A stretch of 39,753 bases of DNA. Origin: CAYONP01 sp964405335. Lineage in GTDB: Bacteria; Armatimonadota; UBA10988. Shown here one piece after another: positions 25,369-34,652 of this stretch; the stretch's first letter is position 1, and each line of letters starts with the position of its first letter. The translations under genes and the position numbers were made by a program. The notes under the pieces were generated by a model that was not told the origin of the DNA, did no database searches, and saw only the letters and a list, made by a program, of their open reading frames with translations. The DNA is taken from assembly GCA_964405335.1 (NCBI GenBank), contig CAYONP010000052.1:1-39753 (forward strand), in the 5' to 3' direction.

Positions 25369-28300
25369 TTACCGGATGGTGATCATGCGCACCTCGCGCC
25401 GCACCTCGCCGTCGGGGCTGTGGGCCACCAGAGTGACCCGGTAGATGCCCGCCGGCACCGGCCGGCCGGCGCGGTCGCGGGCGGTCCAGGTGAGCTGCGT
25501 CGGCCCGGCGGCGCGGCTCGGCCGCGTCTCGCCCACGGCGCGCCCGGTCGGGCTGGTGATCAGCACCCTCAGCTCGGCCTCGCCGACCAGGTCGACATCG
25601 AAGGTGACCGCCCCGCCGCGGCTGACCCCCGGCTCGAAGCGCGTGATCCGCAGCCCCTCCTCGCTGCGCGGAATGACCGTCAGCGTGAACTGCCGCGACT
25701 CACCCGCCCGCGAGGTGGTGAAGGCATAGCTCGACGAGCTGTTCATGAGCTGGCTGCGCCCGCTGGTCGGGTCGGTCAGCCGCACCTTGTAACCGTCGGG
25801 AAGCTGGCGGTTCAAGTGCGGCCAGCTCAGGGTCACGTCGCTGCCGGCGGCCGGCGTGGTCACCGCCACGGTCCAGTCGGTCGGCCCGGTCACCGGCCGG
25901 CCGAGCCAGTCGCCCGCCGCCCGCGTGCCGTCGCTGGTGACCACCTCAAGGCGCACGGCCTCGGGTCCGTCGGGCGCCGGCGGCGCGGTCAGCGAGCGCA
26001 GCCCGCTGCCGTAGCTGCCGACAATGGCCGCCGCCCGAGCCTCACCGACGCTGGCCACCAACTGCACGCCGAAGTTGCTCGGCGAGACCGGCTGCGGCGC
26101 GCGCGAGCGCCCGCGGCCGGGGTGGAAGCGCAGCTCGAGGTTCGGCCGGTAGCTCCGCCAGAAGAAGCCTTCGAACACCGCCAAGCGGGTCTTCAGGCCG
26201 TCGACGCCGGGCAGGATCGGGTCGGTCACCTGCTCATATTGCGTGCCGGTGAAGCCCCACACGAACGGATCGACATACCGCGGCGCGCTCGGGTCGAGCC
26301 CGACCGCCGCGACCAACTGGTCGAGCGAGCCGACCAACTGCCCGTTCTCCCACACGTCGAAGTCGGACAGGCTCCAGAACAGCTCCTTGTCGGCCTGCGG
26401 GTTGCCCAACTGGTGGAACCCGGCCTCAGGCATCGGGAAGCCGTAGTCGGTGCCGGTCGACCACTCACCCACCAGCTCGGCGCTGCCCGGCTGGTTGGTG
26501 CGCAGGAAGAACCCGCGGCCCGGCTCGATCCGGAACAGCTCGCGGAACCGCGCGAAGTTCGGATTGGCCGGCTGCAGCTTCTCCAGCGCGCCGAACAGCA
26601 CGTAGGTCTCCGTGCCGTCGACCAGCCGCGCCATCTGAGCCGGCTGCGGCTCGACGTTGAACGTCCGAATCTGAGCCAGCGAGTTGGCCGGGTCGCCCAC
26701 CGCCCGCGAAGCGATATCGCCGTCGGGCGTGATCGGGAAGCTCAGGAAGTAGGTCCCGGGCACCGGCAGCGGCACGGTCATCACCCGCAGGAACTCGATC
26801 ACGTCGGTCGGACTGGCCGACTCGTCCTGCGGGATCGCCTCGCCGTCAATGGTCCCGGTGAGCAGCACCTGGCCGGGCAGGTTGCGGGTCACCTCGAAGG
26901 TCACCCGGCCGGCCTCGTCGGTGGTGCCAGTGGGATTGACAATCTGCACGCCGTCACTCGGCGTGGGGATGATCTGCACCCGTTCGGCGGCCACCGGGAT
27001 GTCGAGCGGATTGCCCTGGCTGTCGCGGACAAAGACCTCGACCGTCGCCGCGGTGCGGCCGTTGGCCGCCACCCGCGGGTCGAGCACGTTGACCCGCGAC
27101 TGCTCGGTCCGCGCCTCGGCCAGATAGGTGACCTGCACATCGAGGCCGGTGATCACGTTGAACTCGTGCACGTCGCTGGTCGAGCGCACCGGCTCATCGC
27201 CGACGCTGGTGGTGGTCTCGTTGAAGGCAATCCGCGAGCCGTTGTCACACCACTCGTTGAACGTGCCGAACAGCCCGGTCAGCGGGTCCTGCTGGCCGAA
27301 CAGCGTCCGCCGCTCGGTGTTCACCGTGCTCTGCGAGTTGGTCCCGCTGAGCCGCACCCGCGGCCGGCTCTGGTGGAAGAAGCTGGCCGTCGGGGTGGGA
27401 TCGTTGAGCTCGAACAGGCCCGTCTTGGCCGCCTGCGAGATCCACTGCTGGTCGTTGTCGCTGGCCGACGCCGTGTCGCCGAAGGCATAGGTCGAGCCCG
27501 CGTCGGACCAGGTCTGCACCGAAGTCTGACCGACCGCCGGCGGGACCTGGAAGAGGTTCACCTCGGGGTCGCCACCCGGCCGGGTCTGGGTGACGGTCAA
27601 GTCGACCCAGTTGTTGTCGTCCTGCAGAATCGGCCGCACCCCCTCGCCCTGCTGCACCGCGACGGAGAAGTCGCGGCGGAGCTGGTGGAAGTAGTCGGCG
27701 GTGATGGTCACCTCGGCGGTGATCACCTGGCTCGGCGGGTTCTCGCTGACATACCGCGAGGTAGCGCCGGCATCGACCTGCGCGGGGAAGGTGACCGCGG
27801 TGCCGTTCTTGACGAAGATGTCGGATTGAGCGCCGTCTACCACCGAGGCCGTGCGGGCGTTGTCGAGCGGGTCGGTGAAGGTCACGACCACCGGCGCAGT
27901 GGAGTCAATGGGTTTGCCGGCGGCGCCGTTGACGGTGTTGACGTTGAGGTGGACCTCGGTGCCGATGAACGAGAGCGCCAGTTGGACGGCTGCGGCCGCA
28001 TCGAGGCGACCAACGCCGTAGACGTTGTTGCGCCCGCCAGGGTAGGGCAGGTTGCCGATCTGGTCTGCCGTTTGGGTGAGGATCTGGAGAACTTGGGGCT
28101 GCGGCAGATTGGGCAGCAGACCTTGGACAAGGGCAATGATGCCGCTGGCCAGCGGACAAGCCGAGGAAGTGCCACCGAAGCCCGGGTTGTAGTTGCCCGA
28201 GGTGTAGCCGTCGGCGCCCATGACATCGGTCGTCGTGATGTCGGCGGAGATGGTCCCCGGCGGGAAGTCGTTCGTCGGGGCCACGAACTTCACTGCCAAG

Positions 28301-29664
28301 CCGGTAGACGAGTAGTGCGTGTGGATGTCCTGTGCATTGGAGCCACCGACAGACCAGGCATCCGGATGGTTCGAGGGATACTCGAGGTCCGCGACGCCGT
28401 CGTCGCGCTCTGTGGCCGTGTTGTTATTGGTGGATGCCGCGGTCACGATCGAGCCCAAGCCGCCACGGCCGTTGAAGTAGAGGTCGGTGATACTCTGGTC
28501 GAGCGCCGGGATGTCGCCCGGCATCGTATTGGTCAGCGACCAGCTGTTATTGGTCACCCACGCCCCGTTGTCACGGGCGAACACGAAGCCATCGATCAGG
28601 TCGGAGGTCTGGGTCAGACCAGCCCAGCGGATTGCGATCAACTGGCAGTCCGGGGCGATGCCAGTGCCCCCAAGCCCATTCAAGCCCATCGAGGTCGCCA
28701 CGCCAGTTACGGAGGTCCCGTGCGCTTCACTGGAGCCTGAGCCAGGCGTTGGACGCGCGTTGTTCGACTTGTTTCCCACGTCGAACTGCGCGCGGATCTT
28801 CGGCCGGCCATCGGACAGGTTGACGTTCAGGTCCTCGTGGTCGACATCCACGGCATCGTCATAGATACAGATCACCACGTTCGGATCGCCGCGCGTAATG
28901 TCCCAGGCTTCCGGCGCGCCCACGTCGGCGCCCGGTGTGCCACCGAACTGGCCGATGTTGTCGAGGTGCCACTGCTGACCAAACAACGGATCGGTCTCGA
29001 GGAACTGCGTCCGCGGCCTGCCGCCCTGGTGCTTCTTCGGCCACACCGCCAGGTCCGGGAGTGCGTGGCGGACCCGACCCGCCTCGACCATCTGGTTGGC
29101 CACCGCCAAGGCGCTGCCGTCCTCGGGCTGGCGGAGCCTGACCACCCACCAGTCGCCCGTGATGGCCAACTGCCGAACCGCCTCCAGCCCGAACTCGTTC
29201 CACAGCGCGGTGCGGTCGGTACCCGGTTGCAGGTTGACCAGAATCTCGTCGGTTTCCAGCCGCGGCGCTTGGCCCGCCCCGCCGTCGAACGCGCGCAGAG
29301 GACCGCTGAAGACGCCCTGACCGATCTGGTTGCGCAGTGCCCTGCGCGCGTCGTCAACCTGTCCGTCGGCGCGGATCAGCGACACCCCATAGAGCGCCGA
29401 GACGACGATGCGGTTGACCGGGATATCCACATCCTCGGCCGCCAAGGCCTGCGAAACTGCCGCGGCGGTCGTGCCGGGTAGTACCAAACCGGCGACGAAC
29501 ACCGGGCTGTCCTGGACGGGGATCGGTGTCCGCCCATCCTGGCCACCGTAGTAGAAGTCCTGCCCAGCGGCCGCCCCGCCCAGCATGAGACCGAGTACCA
29601 ACACAGCCCAGCGGGCTGAATGCCCGGCCCCCTGAGACGTCCGAAGTTGCTTGCACGCTCGCAT
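25369..29664 (-). CDS. Secreted subtilisin/kexin-like serine protease with Ig-like and FlgD-like C-terminal domains
   Basis: A 1431-residue exported S8 peptidase. Signal peptide at residues 16-34 (ARWAVLVLGLMLGGAAAGQ) and a propeptide-like region (about 45-215). The catalytic domain (about 225-640) has a kexin-style start (QWHLDNIGQFGGTPGADVGA), Asp269 in IYDDAVDVDHEDL, His315 in EAHGTSVTGVA and Ser500 in GGTSSACPLASG. The oxyanion Asn sits in AASTNNNT instead of the usual AAGN. Later domains include a bacterial Ig-like (Big_1) module (VNVLDPRVAANGRTAATVEV). The last ~90 residues form a FlgD-type Ig fold (GRAVGETRPSRA, then RAGRPVPAGIYRVTL). The start at 29664 has GGAG 6 bases upstream; an in-frame extension to 29877 lacks a signal peptide. 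Likely a cell-surface or extracellular protease. Confidence 0.9.
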   Translation of the reverse strand: MRACKQLRTSQGAGHSARWAVLVLGLMLGGAAAGQDFYYGGQDGRTPIPVQDSPVFVAGLVLPGTTAAAVSQALAAEDVDIPVNRIVVSALYGVSLIRADGQVDDARRALRNQIGQGVFSGPLRAFDGGAGQAPRLETDEILVNLQPGTDRTALWNEFGLEAVRQLAITGDWWVVRLRQPEDGSALAVANQMVEAGRVRHALPDLAVWPKKHQGGRPRTQFLETDPLFGQQWHLDNIGQFGGTPGADVGAPEAWDITRGDPNVVICIYDDAVDVDHEDLNVNLSDGRPKIRAQFDVGNKSNNARPTPGSGSSEAHGTSVTGVATSMGLNGLGGTGIAPDCQLIAIRWAGLTQTSDLIDGFVFARDNGAWVTNNSWSLTNTMPGDIPALDQSITDLYFNGRGGLGSIVTAASTNNNTATERDDGVADLEYPSNHPDAWSVGGSNAQDIHTHYSSTGLAVKFVAPTNDFPPGTISADITTTDVMGADGYTSGNYNPGFGGTSSACPLASGIIALVQGLLPNLPQPQVLQILTQTADQIGNLPYPGGRNNVYGVGRLDAAAAVQLALSFIGTEVHLNVNTVNGAAGKPIDSTAPVVVTFTDPLDNARTASVVDGAQSDIFVKNGTAVTFPAQVDAGATSRYVSENPPSQVITAEVTITADYFHQLRRDFSVAVQQGEGVRPILQDDNNWVDLTVTQTRPGGDPEVNLFQVPPAVGQTSVQTWSDAGSTYAFGDTASASDNDQQWISQAAKTGLFELNDPTPTASFFHQSRPRVRLSGTNSQSTVNTERRTLFGQQDPLTGLFGTFNEWCDNGSRIAFNETTTSVGDEPVRSTSDVHEFNVITGLDVQVTYLAEARTEQSRVNVLDPRVAANGRTAATVEVFVRDSQGNPLDIPVAAERVQIIPTPSDGVQIVNPTGTTDEAGRVTFEVTRNLPGQVLLTGTIDGEAIPQDESASPTDVIEFLRVMTVPLPVPGTYFLSFPITPDGDIASRAVGDPANSLAQIRTFNVEPQPAQMARLVDGTETYVLFGALEKLQPANPNFARFRELFRIEPGRGFFLRTNQPGSAELVGEWSTGTDYGFPMPEAGFHQLGNPQADKELFWSLSDFDVWENGQLVGSLDQLVAAVGLDPSAPRYVDPFVWGFTGTQYEQVTDPILPGVDGLKTRLAVFEGFFWRSYRPNLELRFHPGRGRSRAPQPVSPSNFGVQLVASVGEARAAAIVGSYGSGLRSLTAPPAPDGPEAVRLEVVTSDGTRAAGDWLGRPVTGPTDWTVAVTTPAAGSDVTLSWPHLNRQLPDGYKVRLTDPTSGRSQLMNSSSSYAFTTSRAGESRQFTLTVIPRSEEGLRITRFEPGVSRGGAVTFDVDLVGEAELRVLITSPTGRAVGETRPSRAAGPTQLTWTARDRAGRPVPAGIYRVTLVAHSPDGEVRREVRMITIR

Positions 29665-30153
29665 CGCACACTCCGTTGCGCATGGCGGAGACGGCCAACG
29701 CCGCATCCCGTTCACTTCCGGCACCCGTCCGCGAGCACCGGAATCTGACTGGGCGTGTCGATCCCTCGGGACCACCCCGCCGGTGCCGCGCGCCACCGGC
29801 TGCCGAGCAGCCAAGCGTGTTTTCGGGCCGGACCGACGCCCTCCTCCTCGACACGGCGATTCCGTCTGCTTCGACACCCAGCCGCGCCAAGGGTTCTGAC
29901 CCGAACCGGCCCTTCCCGCCTCAGCGCCGATGTTAACCCATCCGGTACCCGCACGTCAACGGGCCCGTCGTTTCGCTTCGTGCGGCAGGCGGCAGGCGGC
30001 AGCGAGAGGCTGTAGGGTCCGCACCGCGGACCACCGCCGGCGAGCAGGTGGGCAGCGAGAGCCTGTAGGGTCCGCACCGCGGACCACCGCCGGCGAGCAG
30101 GTGGGCACGGTCCGCCGTGCGGACCCGACGACGACGGTGCGGCAAGCCGCACC
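29665..30153. other. 489-base non-coding region: protease leader and repeat array
   Basis: There is no convincing gene. The right part (29998-30153) is repeats. The left part is the 5' leader of the protease gene, with several possible stems on the minus strand: GGCTG/CAGCC, GCCGGTG/CACCGGC and TTCCGG/CCGGAA between about 29720 and 29815. I recognise no known riboswitch consensus. Confidence 0.6.
29930..29959 (-). promoter_or_regulatory. Possible promoter of the protease gene
   Basis: On the minus strand TTGACG (29959-29954), 18 bases, TAACAT (29935-29930). Transcription from here would give a leader of about 258 bases. Confidence 0.42.
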
Positions 30154-30157
30154 CTAT
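29998..30157. repeat. Tandem 53-bp repeats plus inverted ends (gtagggtccgcaccgcggacc and ggtgcggcaagccgcaccctat)
   Basis: Units 29998-30050 and 30051-30103 differ at one base; each contains gtagggtccgcaccgcggacc (hairpin ggtccgc/gcggacc). An inverted partial end (ggtccgccgtgcggaccc) follows at 30109-30126. Next is one arm of the tagggtgcggcttgccgcacc family at 30134-30157, whose TAG is the stop of the sigma-factor gene. Confidence 0.88.
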
Positions 30158-31461
30158 GCGGGCAGGCGCGCGGCGGCGGCGATCACCACCGCCTGTTCAC
30201 TGACGGCGGCGGCGAGGGCCTGTTCGGCGGCGGACAGCAGCGCCTCGGCCGTGGCGGCGGTGGCGGGGTAGACGGCGATGCCGGCGCGCAGCTCGAGCGG
30301 CTGCAGGCGCTGCGCCAGCCGCTGCCGGCAGCGCTCGGCCAGCACGCTGGCGCTGCTGCCCGTTTCGGGCAGGACAAAGATGAACCGCTGGTCGTCATAG
30401 CGGCCGACCAGGTCGCTGCGCCGCGAGGCGGCGCCGAGCACCTCGGCCACCGCGACGAGCAGTCGTTCGCTCTCCGGCCGCGGCCGTTCGCCGGCGAACC
30501 GGCCGGCGATGCCGAGCAGGCAGACGCTCAGTTCGTAGCGGTGCATCCGGCTGCGGGCCAGCTCCTCGTTGAGCCGCTCGCGCAGGTAGTCCATGGTGAA
30601 CAGGCCGGTCAACGGATCGCGCACCGTCGGCTCGTCGTCACCGCGGACGACGGTCTCGAGCTCGGAGCGCAGCGCGCGCCGCCCGGCCGGCGCCTCGGCC
30701 GCCTCGCCGGTCAGCAGCATGTCGCGCATCGAGCGCAGCGCGCGGCGGAGAATCTGGCTCACCTGGCTGGGCGAGTAGCCGGTCCGCGCGGCGATGGCCG
30801 ATTTCGACAGGTCGCTGAAGAAGAAGTCCTGGACGACCTGGCGCTCGACCTCACGGAGGTTGTCGATCGCCTCCTGTAGCGCGAGCTTGTCGACCAACGG
30901 CAGGATTGCCTCGCCGTTGGTCGCGCCGTTGTTGTGCCGCTCCTCGTCGTAGCCGCCACCGGTCTCGTCGTCGACGAACGGTTGCTCGAGCGAGCTGACC
31001 CGGAACACGTCGCGGGTGCGCAGCACCTCGGCCACCTGGGCTTCGGGCAGATGGAGGTCGGCGGCCAACTCGGCGGCGTCGGGTTCGCGACCGAGCCTCT
31101 GGCGCAGCCGCGCGCCGGCCTTGTTGACCTTCTGGTTGAGGTCGTGGAGCCAGCCCGGCTCGCGGATCAGCTTGCCCTTGTCGCGCAGGTAATGCTGGAT
31201 GGCGCCCTGGACCACGTGGCTGGCATAAGTGGCGAACTTGACGCCGCGGTCGGTATCGAACATCTCGACCGCGTTGAGCAGGCCGATGCGGCCCTCCTGG
31301 AGCAGATCCTCGTACGGCTCGCCACTGAACCGGAAGCGCTGCGCGACGTGCTCGACCAGATCGAGCGTGGCGCCGATGATGGCCTCGCGCAGATCGGGGT
31401 CCCCGGTCCGCGCGTATTCGCTGAGCATCGGCCCGAGCGGGTCGCCGTAGCGCTGTGCCAA
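30154..31461 (-). CDS. Sigma-70-family factor fused to degenerate GGDEF domain
   Basis: A 435-residue fusion and the last gene of the pilMNOPQ run. Residues 10-250 are a full SigB/SigF/SigG-type sigma factor. Region 2 has SGEPYEDLLQEGRIGLL, FDTDRGVKFATYA and IQHYLRDKGKLIREP, then region 3 (about 100-165). Region 4 (195-250) has LREVERQVVQDFFFSDLSKS and a helix-turn-helix (AIAARTGYSPSQVSQILRRA). Residues about 281-425 are a GGDEF fold (RDPLTGLFTMDYLRERLNEE, then AGIAVYPATAATAEALL). The signature is DDQRF (356-360) instead of GGDEF, so cyclase activity is unlikely. The preceding RRSD (347-350) keeps the RxxD cyclic-di-GMP inhibitory-site pattern. The TTG start at 31461 has GGAG 6 bases upstream. 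The frame stays open upstream but overlaps pilQ and is rejected. Probably a cyclic-di-GMP-responsive sigma factor (inference). Confidence 0.9.
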   Translation of the reverse strand: MAQRYGDPLGPMLSEYARTGDPDLREAIIGATLDLVEHVAQRFRFSGEPYEDLLQEGRIGLLNAVEMFDTDRGVKFATYASHVVQGAIQHYLRDKGKLIREPGWLHDLNQKVNKAGARLRQRLGREPDAAELAADLHLPEAQVAEVLRTRDVFRVSSLEQPFVDDETGGGYDEERHNNGATNGEAILPLVDKLALQEAIDNLREVERQVVQDFFFSDLSKSAIAARTGYSPSQVSQILRRALRSMRDMLLTGEAAEAPAGRRALRSELETVVRGDDEPTVRDPLTGLFTMDYLRERLNEELARSRMHRYELSVCLLGIAGRFAGERPRPESERLLVAVAEVLGAASRRSDLVGRYDDQRFIFVLPETGSSASVLAERCRQRLAQRLQPLELRAGIAVYPATAATAEALLSAAEQALAAAVSEQAVVIAAAARLPA

Positions 31462-31529
31462 AACGGGCTCCGTTCCTGGTAAGGCACAGAGTCCATCGGC
31501 CGATGTGGTAAGAACTTTGATCGGGCCGG

Positions 31530-33740
31530 CTAACGGCCCGGCGCGCCGACGACCCGCGCGCTGAGCAGCACCACCAGATGCCCGCCGGCGGTTCCGTCGA
31601 GCAGGCTGCCGACGGCCACCACCGCGCCGTCGGCGAGACGAATCGTGGCCTCGAGCTGCCGCACTTCGGTCTCGCCCCGCCGCTCGCCCCCCTCGTGCCG
31701 GCGGCGCACCTCGGGCTTGACCCGGCAGAGGATACTGCCGTCGCCCGGCACGGTCGGCTCGAGATCGAGCCGGACGGCGTAGCGCGGCGCCTCGCCGGCC
31801 GCGTCGTCGCCGGCGGTCAAGGTGGCCGTGCCGCCGTCGATGCAGCGCAGCGTCGGGCTGGCCAGCACCGTCGCGCCGGGGGTCTCGCGGAGCAGCCGCA
31901 GCAGGGCCGCCATGTCGCCGCCGGTGAGCGGATCGAAGCCGATGTTCTGCCCCACCGCCAGCTCGGCCAGACCGAGCGTCGCCGCCGCCTCGGGGGTCAG
32001 CTCGGCCAGCACGGCGGTCAGCTCGACCTCGGCCGGCGGAATGTCGACCGCCTCGAGCAGGGCCACCGCCCGCGCCACCGCCGGCGCCGGACCGACCAGC
32101 ACCAGCCGCGGGCTCGGCCCCGCGAGCCACGGCGGCGTGGGGCCGAACTCGCCCGACTCGCGTTCGGCCACCGCCGGGGCCAACGGCGGGTCGCCCGGCC
32201 GGCGCTGCGACTGAACCTCTACCAGGGCCAACTCGGGCACCGCCGCGGCGACCAGGCGCGCCAGGTCGTCGGCGCGCGAGTAGCGCACCGGCCACAGATG
32301 GTGCAGCGTCTCGGGCTCCACCACCACCGGCACGGGCGCCTCGGGCGGCGCGGGCGCCGGCGGGCCGGCCTGCTGCCACTCCTTGAGCTGCTCGACGAGG
32401 TCTTCGATCACCCGGATCTTCGAGGCGAGCCCGCTGAGGTAGACCAGCGTCGAGTCCTCGGCCTGGTGGACAATCTGGAGCGACAGATCGGCCGCGGCGG
32501 CGAGGGCGGTCAGCCGCTCGACCGGCACGAGCGGGATCCAGAGCGCCCGCTCGATGACTGGATCGGGCTCGACATCGAGTTCGGCCAGCGCCCGCCGCGC
32601 GCGGGCCAGCAGCTCGCGCGGGCCGCGGGCGGTCAGCCGGCCCAGCTCGGCCTCGAGCTCGGCCTCGAGCTCGGGCAACCGGTCACGCAGCTCGGCCAGC
32701 AGCGGCTCGGGGTCGCGGTGGCGCGGGTAATACTCGAGGGTCTCGATTCGTCGCGGCGGCGGCTCGGGGCCGATGCCGGCCGGCCGCGCGATCAGCCGCG
32801 CGGTCCAGCGCCGGGCCTCGCCGACCTGGCGCAGCGGCCCGACGACGGGCAGCGGCCCTTCGGCCGGCACGGCGCTCAGGTCGCGGCTCGGCGCCACGCC
32901 GATGAAGTTGCGCTCGACCGCGGCGGCCAGGTCGGCCGGGCTCCAGCCCTCGGGTAGACTGAGCTCCATCTCGACGATGTCGTCGCCCAGCTCGGACTCG
33001 GGTCCGACGAGGTAGATCCGCCCGTCGAGCTGTTTCCAGGCCAGGTCCCAGGCCTCCCAGACGGCGTCGAGCGCCTGGGTCAGGGTGACCTCGCGGAGCA
33101 TCATGCTGTAGGTGCCCGAAACGCCCGGCCGGAGCATGATGCTCGACCCGCTCTCGCGCATCAGGGTGTCGATGATCACGCGGATGTCGGTGTCGATGAA
33201 CTCGAGCGTCAGCGGCGTGTCGCCGAAGTCGGTCGGCCGGTCGGTCGGCGCGGTGCGCTCGGCGAAGCGCGCCTCGATGACCACCTTCTGCTCCGACGGC
33301 ACGACATAAGCGGTGCAGGCGACGGGGGCGTTGAGCCGGACCAGCACCTCGGTGTCGTCGCCGGCGGTGCGCAGGATCAGGTCGGCCACGGCGCCCTGGG
33401 CGACAGGGATCTCGCCCGGCAGGCCGCGGCGCGGGGCGCTGTTCGGGACGACCACCCGGAACGTCGCCTGGCTCTCGCCAAAGCCCGACTCGACCGCCGT
33501 CTTCGGGTAGCTCAGCCGCAGCGTGATGCGGACCAGCCGCTCATCGTCGAGCCGCTCGACCTGGTAGGCGTTGATCGTCGCCCGCTGGTCGGGCACGGTC
33601 ACGCCGGCGCCGTCCTGGTCGCGCACCGGCGCGGTCGAGGTCGGCCCGTCGGGCGGAAAGACCGGCGGCGGCGCGGCGCCCGCGGCAAGCAGCGAGAGCA
33701 GGCAGCAGGCGATCGGCGCGACCCGCGACCGCAGCGGCAT
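31530..33740 (-). CDS. pilQ: Type IV pilus secretin PilQ
   Basis: The outer-membrane pore through which the pilus exits. 736 residues with a signal peptide (VAPIACCLLSLLAAGAA). It has an AMIN domain (about 30-135, ATINAYQVERLDDERLVRIT), an STN-type N0 domain (about 175-250, FIDTDIRVIIDTLMRESGSS), long intermediate domains with an N1-like block (LWPVRYSRADDLARLV) and a C-terminal secretin region (about 580-736). The secretin region includes VELTAVLAELTPEAAATLGL, TVLASPTLRCIDGGTATL and IRLADGAVVAVGSLLDG. The start at 33740 is 4 bases after the pilP stop and has GAGGAAGG upstream. The secretin domain is somewhat short and diverged, but the synteny settles the call. The sigma-GGDEF gene starts 68 bases downstream. 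Confidence 0.93.
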   Translation of the reverse strand: MPLRSRVAPIACCLLSLLAAGAAPPPVFPPDGPTSTAPVRDQDGAGVTVPDQRATINAYQVERLDDERLVRITLRLSYPKTAVESGFGESQATFRVVVPNSAPRRGLPGEIPVAQGAVADLILRTAGDDTEVLVRLNAPVACTAYVVPSEQKVVIEARFAERTAPTDRPTDFGDTPLTLEFIDTDIRVIIDTLMRESGSSIMLRPGVSGTYSMMLREVTLTQALDAVWEAWDLAWKQLDGRIYLVGPESELGDDIVEMELSLPEGWSPADLAAAVERNFIGVAPSRDLSAVPAEGPLPVVGPLRQVGEARRWTARLIARPAGIGPEPPPRRIETLEYYPRHRDPEPLLAELRDRLPELEAELEAELGRLTARGPRELLARARRALAELDVEPDPVIERALWIPLVPVERLTALAAAADLSLQIVHQAEDSTLVYLSGLASKIRVIEDLVEQLKEWQQAGPPAPAPPEAPVPVVVEPETLHHLWPVRYSRADDLARLVAAAVPELALVEVQSQRRPGDPPLAPAVAERESGEFGPTPPWLAGPSPRLVLVGPAPAVARAVALLEAVDIPPAEVELTAVLAELTPEAAATLGLAELAVGQNIGFDPLTGGDMAALLRLLRETPGATVLASPTLRCIDGGTATLTAGDDAAGEAPRYAVRLDLEPTVPGDGSILCRVKPEVRRRHEGGERRGETEVRQLEATIRLADGAVVAVGSLLDGTAGGHLVVLLSARVVGAPGR

Positions 33741-33744
33741 GACG

Positions 33745-34650
33745 CTATCCTTCCTCGGCCGGCGATGCGCCGGGCGGCCCGAACGGACCAACCTCGCTCG
33801 CCTCGGGCGACTCGGCCGCTGAGCGCTCGACGGCCACGGCGCCACCACTGCCCGCCCGTGGCCCGGCTGGCAGCAGGGCCTGGAACCGGGCACGGCCGCG
33901 GCGCAGGTAGACCACGCGGGCGAGCACCTGCTCGACCCGGTAGCCGGCGATCTCGTCGCCGACGACCACCCGGCGGTAACCCTCGCCGGTGCGGAAGACC
34001 GCCGCCGGCCGGCGGCCCTGGATCACCGCCGCCAGCACCAGGCCCTGGTCGGCCAGCACCACCGGCTCGGTGTAGCTGGGCGGGCCGGTCGGATCGAGCG
34101 CCCGCAGCTCCTCGGCGCTGGGCCGGGCCGGCTCGGCCGGTTGCTCGGGCTCCGGTGGCGGCTCGGCCTCGCGCGGCCGCGGCCGCTCGGGTGGGTCGGC
34201 GGGCGGCTGGTCGACCTCGGGCGACTCGACCTCGGGCCCGAGCGCCGGCGGTGGAGTGAACCCGCCGCGCCCTGTTCGCTCGACCGGCAGTGGCTCGACC
34301 GACGGCAGGTCATCGCCGGAGTCGTCGACGCCCTCGGGCGGCCGGATCTCCTCGGGCGGCGGCTCGGGCAGCGCGCCCAGCGGCGCGGCGAAGGGATCGC
34401 GCTCGGGCTGCGGCGCCGCCTCGAGAATCTCGGGCCGCAGGCCCGGGTCGGGCTGGCCCGCCTCGACTCGCCCGCGCATGGCTGCGAACAGCTCGCCGGC
34501 CGATGGCTGCCGCCGCGGCGAAAGGACCCAGACCAGCGCGACCATGAGCAGCACGCCGAGCAACGTGGCCCCGGTGACGACCAGCGGACTGGCCGCCGGC
34601 CGCTGGTCGCCGGCCGGCTCGGTGGCGTCGCTGAGTGGCTCGTCGACCAT
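33745..34650 (-). CDS. pilP: PilP-like type IV pilus inner-membrane protein
   Basis: A 301-residue protein in the pilP position, between pilO and pilQ. An N-terminal membrane helix (about 21-43, PLVVTGATLLGVLLMVALVWVL) is followed by a long Pro/Glu-rich region (about 75-190) suited to span the periplasm. A small C-terminal beta domain (about 200-265) has VLAAVIQGRRPAAVFRTGEG, VVVGDEIAGYRVEQVLARVV and YLRRGRARF, the PilP/GspC-type homology region that contacts PilQ. Classical PilP is a shorter lipoprotein; here a transmembrane anchor replaces the lipobox. The ATG at 34650 has AGGGG 5-6 bases upstream; a GTG at 34656 is also possible. Confidence 0.83.
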   Translation of the reverse strand: MVDEPLSDATEPAGDQRPAASPLVVTGATLLGVLLMVALVWVLSPRRQPSAGELFAAMRGRVEAGQPDPGLRPEILEAAPQPERDPFAAPLGALPEPPPEEIRPPEGVDDSGDDLPSVEPLPVERTGRGGFTPPPALGPEVESPEVDQPPADPPERPRPREAEPPPEPEQPAEPARPSAEELRALDPTGPPSYTEPVVLADQGLVLAAVIQGRRPAAVFRTGEGYRRVVVGDEIAGYRVEQVLARVVYLRRGRARFQALLPAGPRAGSGGAVAVERSAAESPEASEVGPFGPPGASPAEEG

Positions 34651-34652
34651 GT

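Noticed and set aside
25165..28740. 1191-codon open frame on the plus strand over the protease gene
   Set aside because: It is antisense to a protease whose catalytic Asp, His and Ser motifs are all readable; the antisense product has low complexity.
29665..29877. 71-residue N-terminal extension of the protease
   Set aside because: It would bury the signal peptide; the ATG at 29664 has GGAG upstream.
29998..30103. CRISPR array
   Set aside because: The 53-bp units are directly adjacent with no unique spacers, there are only two, and no cas genes are present.
31462..32379. N-terminal extension of the sigma-GGDEF protein
   Set aside because: The frame is open but overlaps pilQ, lacks motifs, and the TTG at 31461 has a good ribosome site and the family-typical start.
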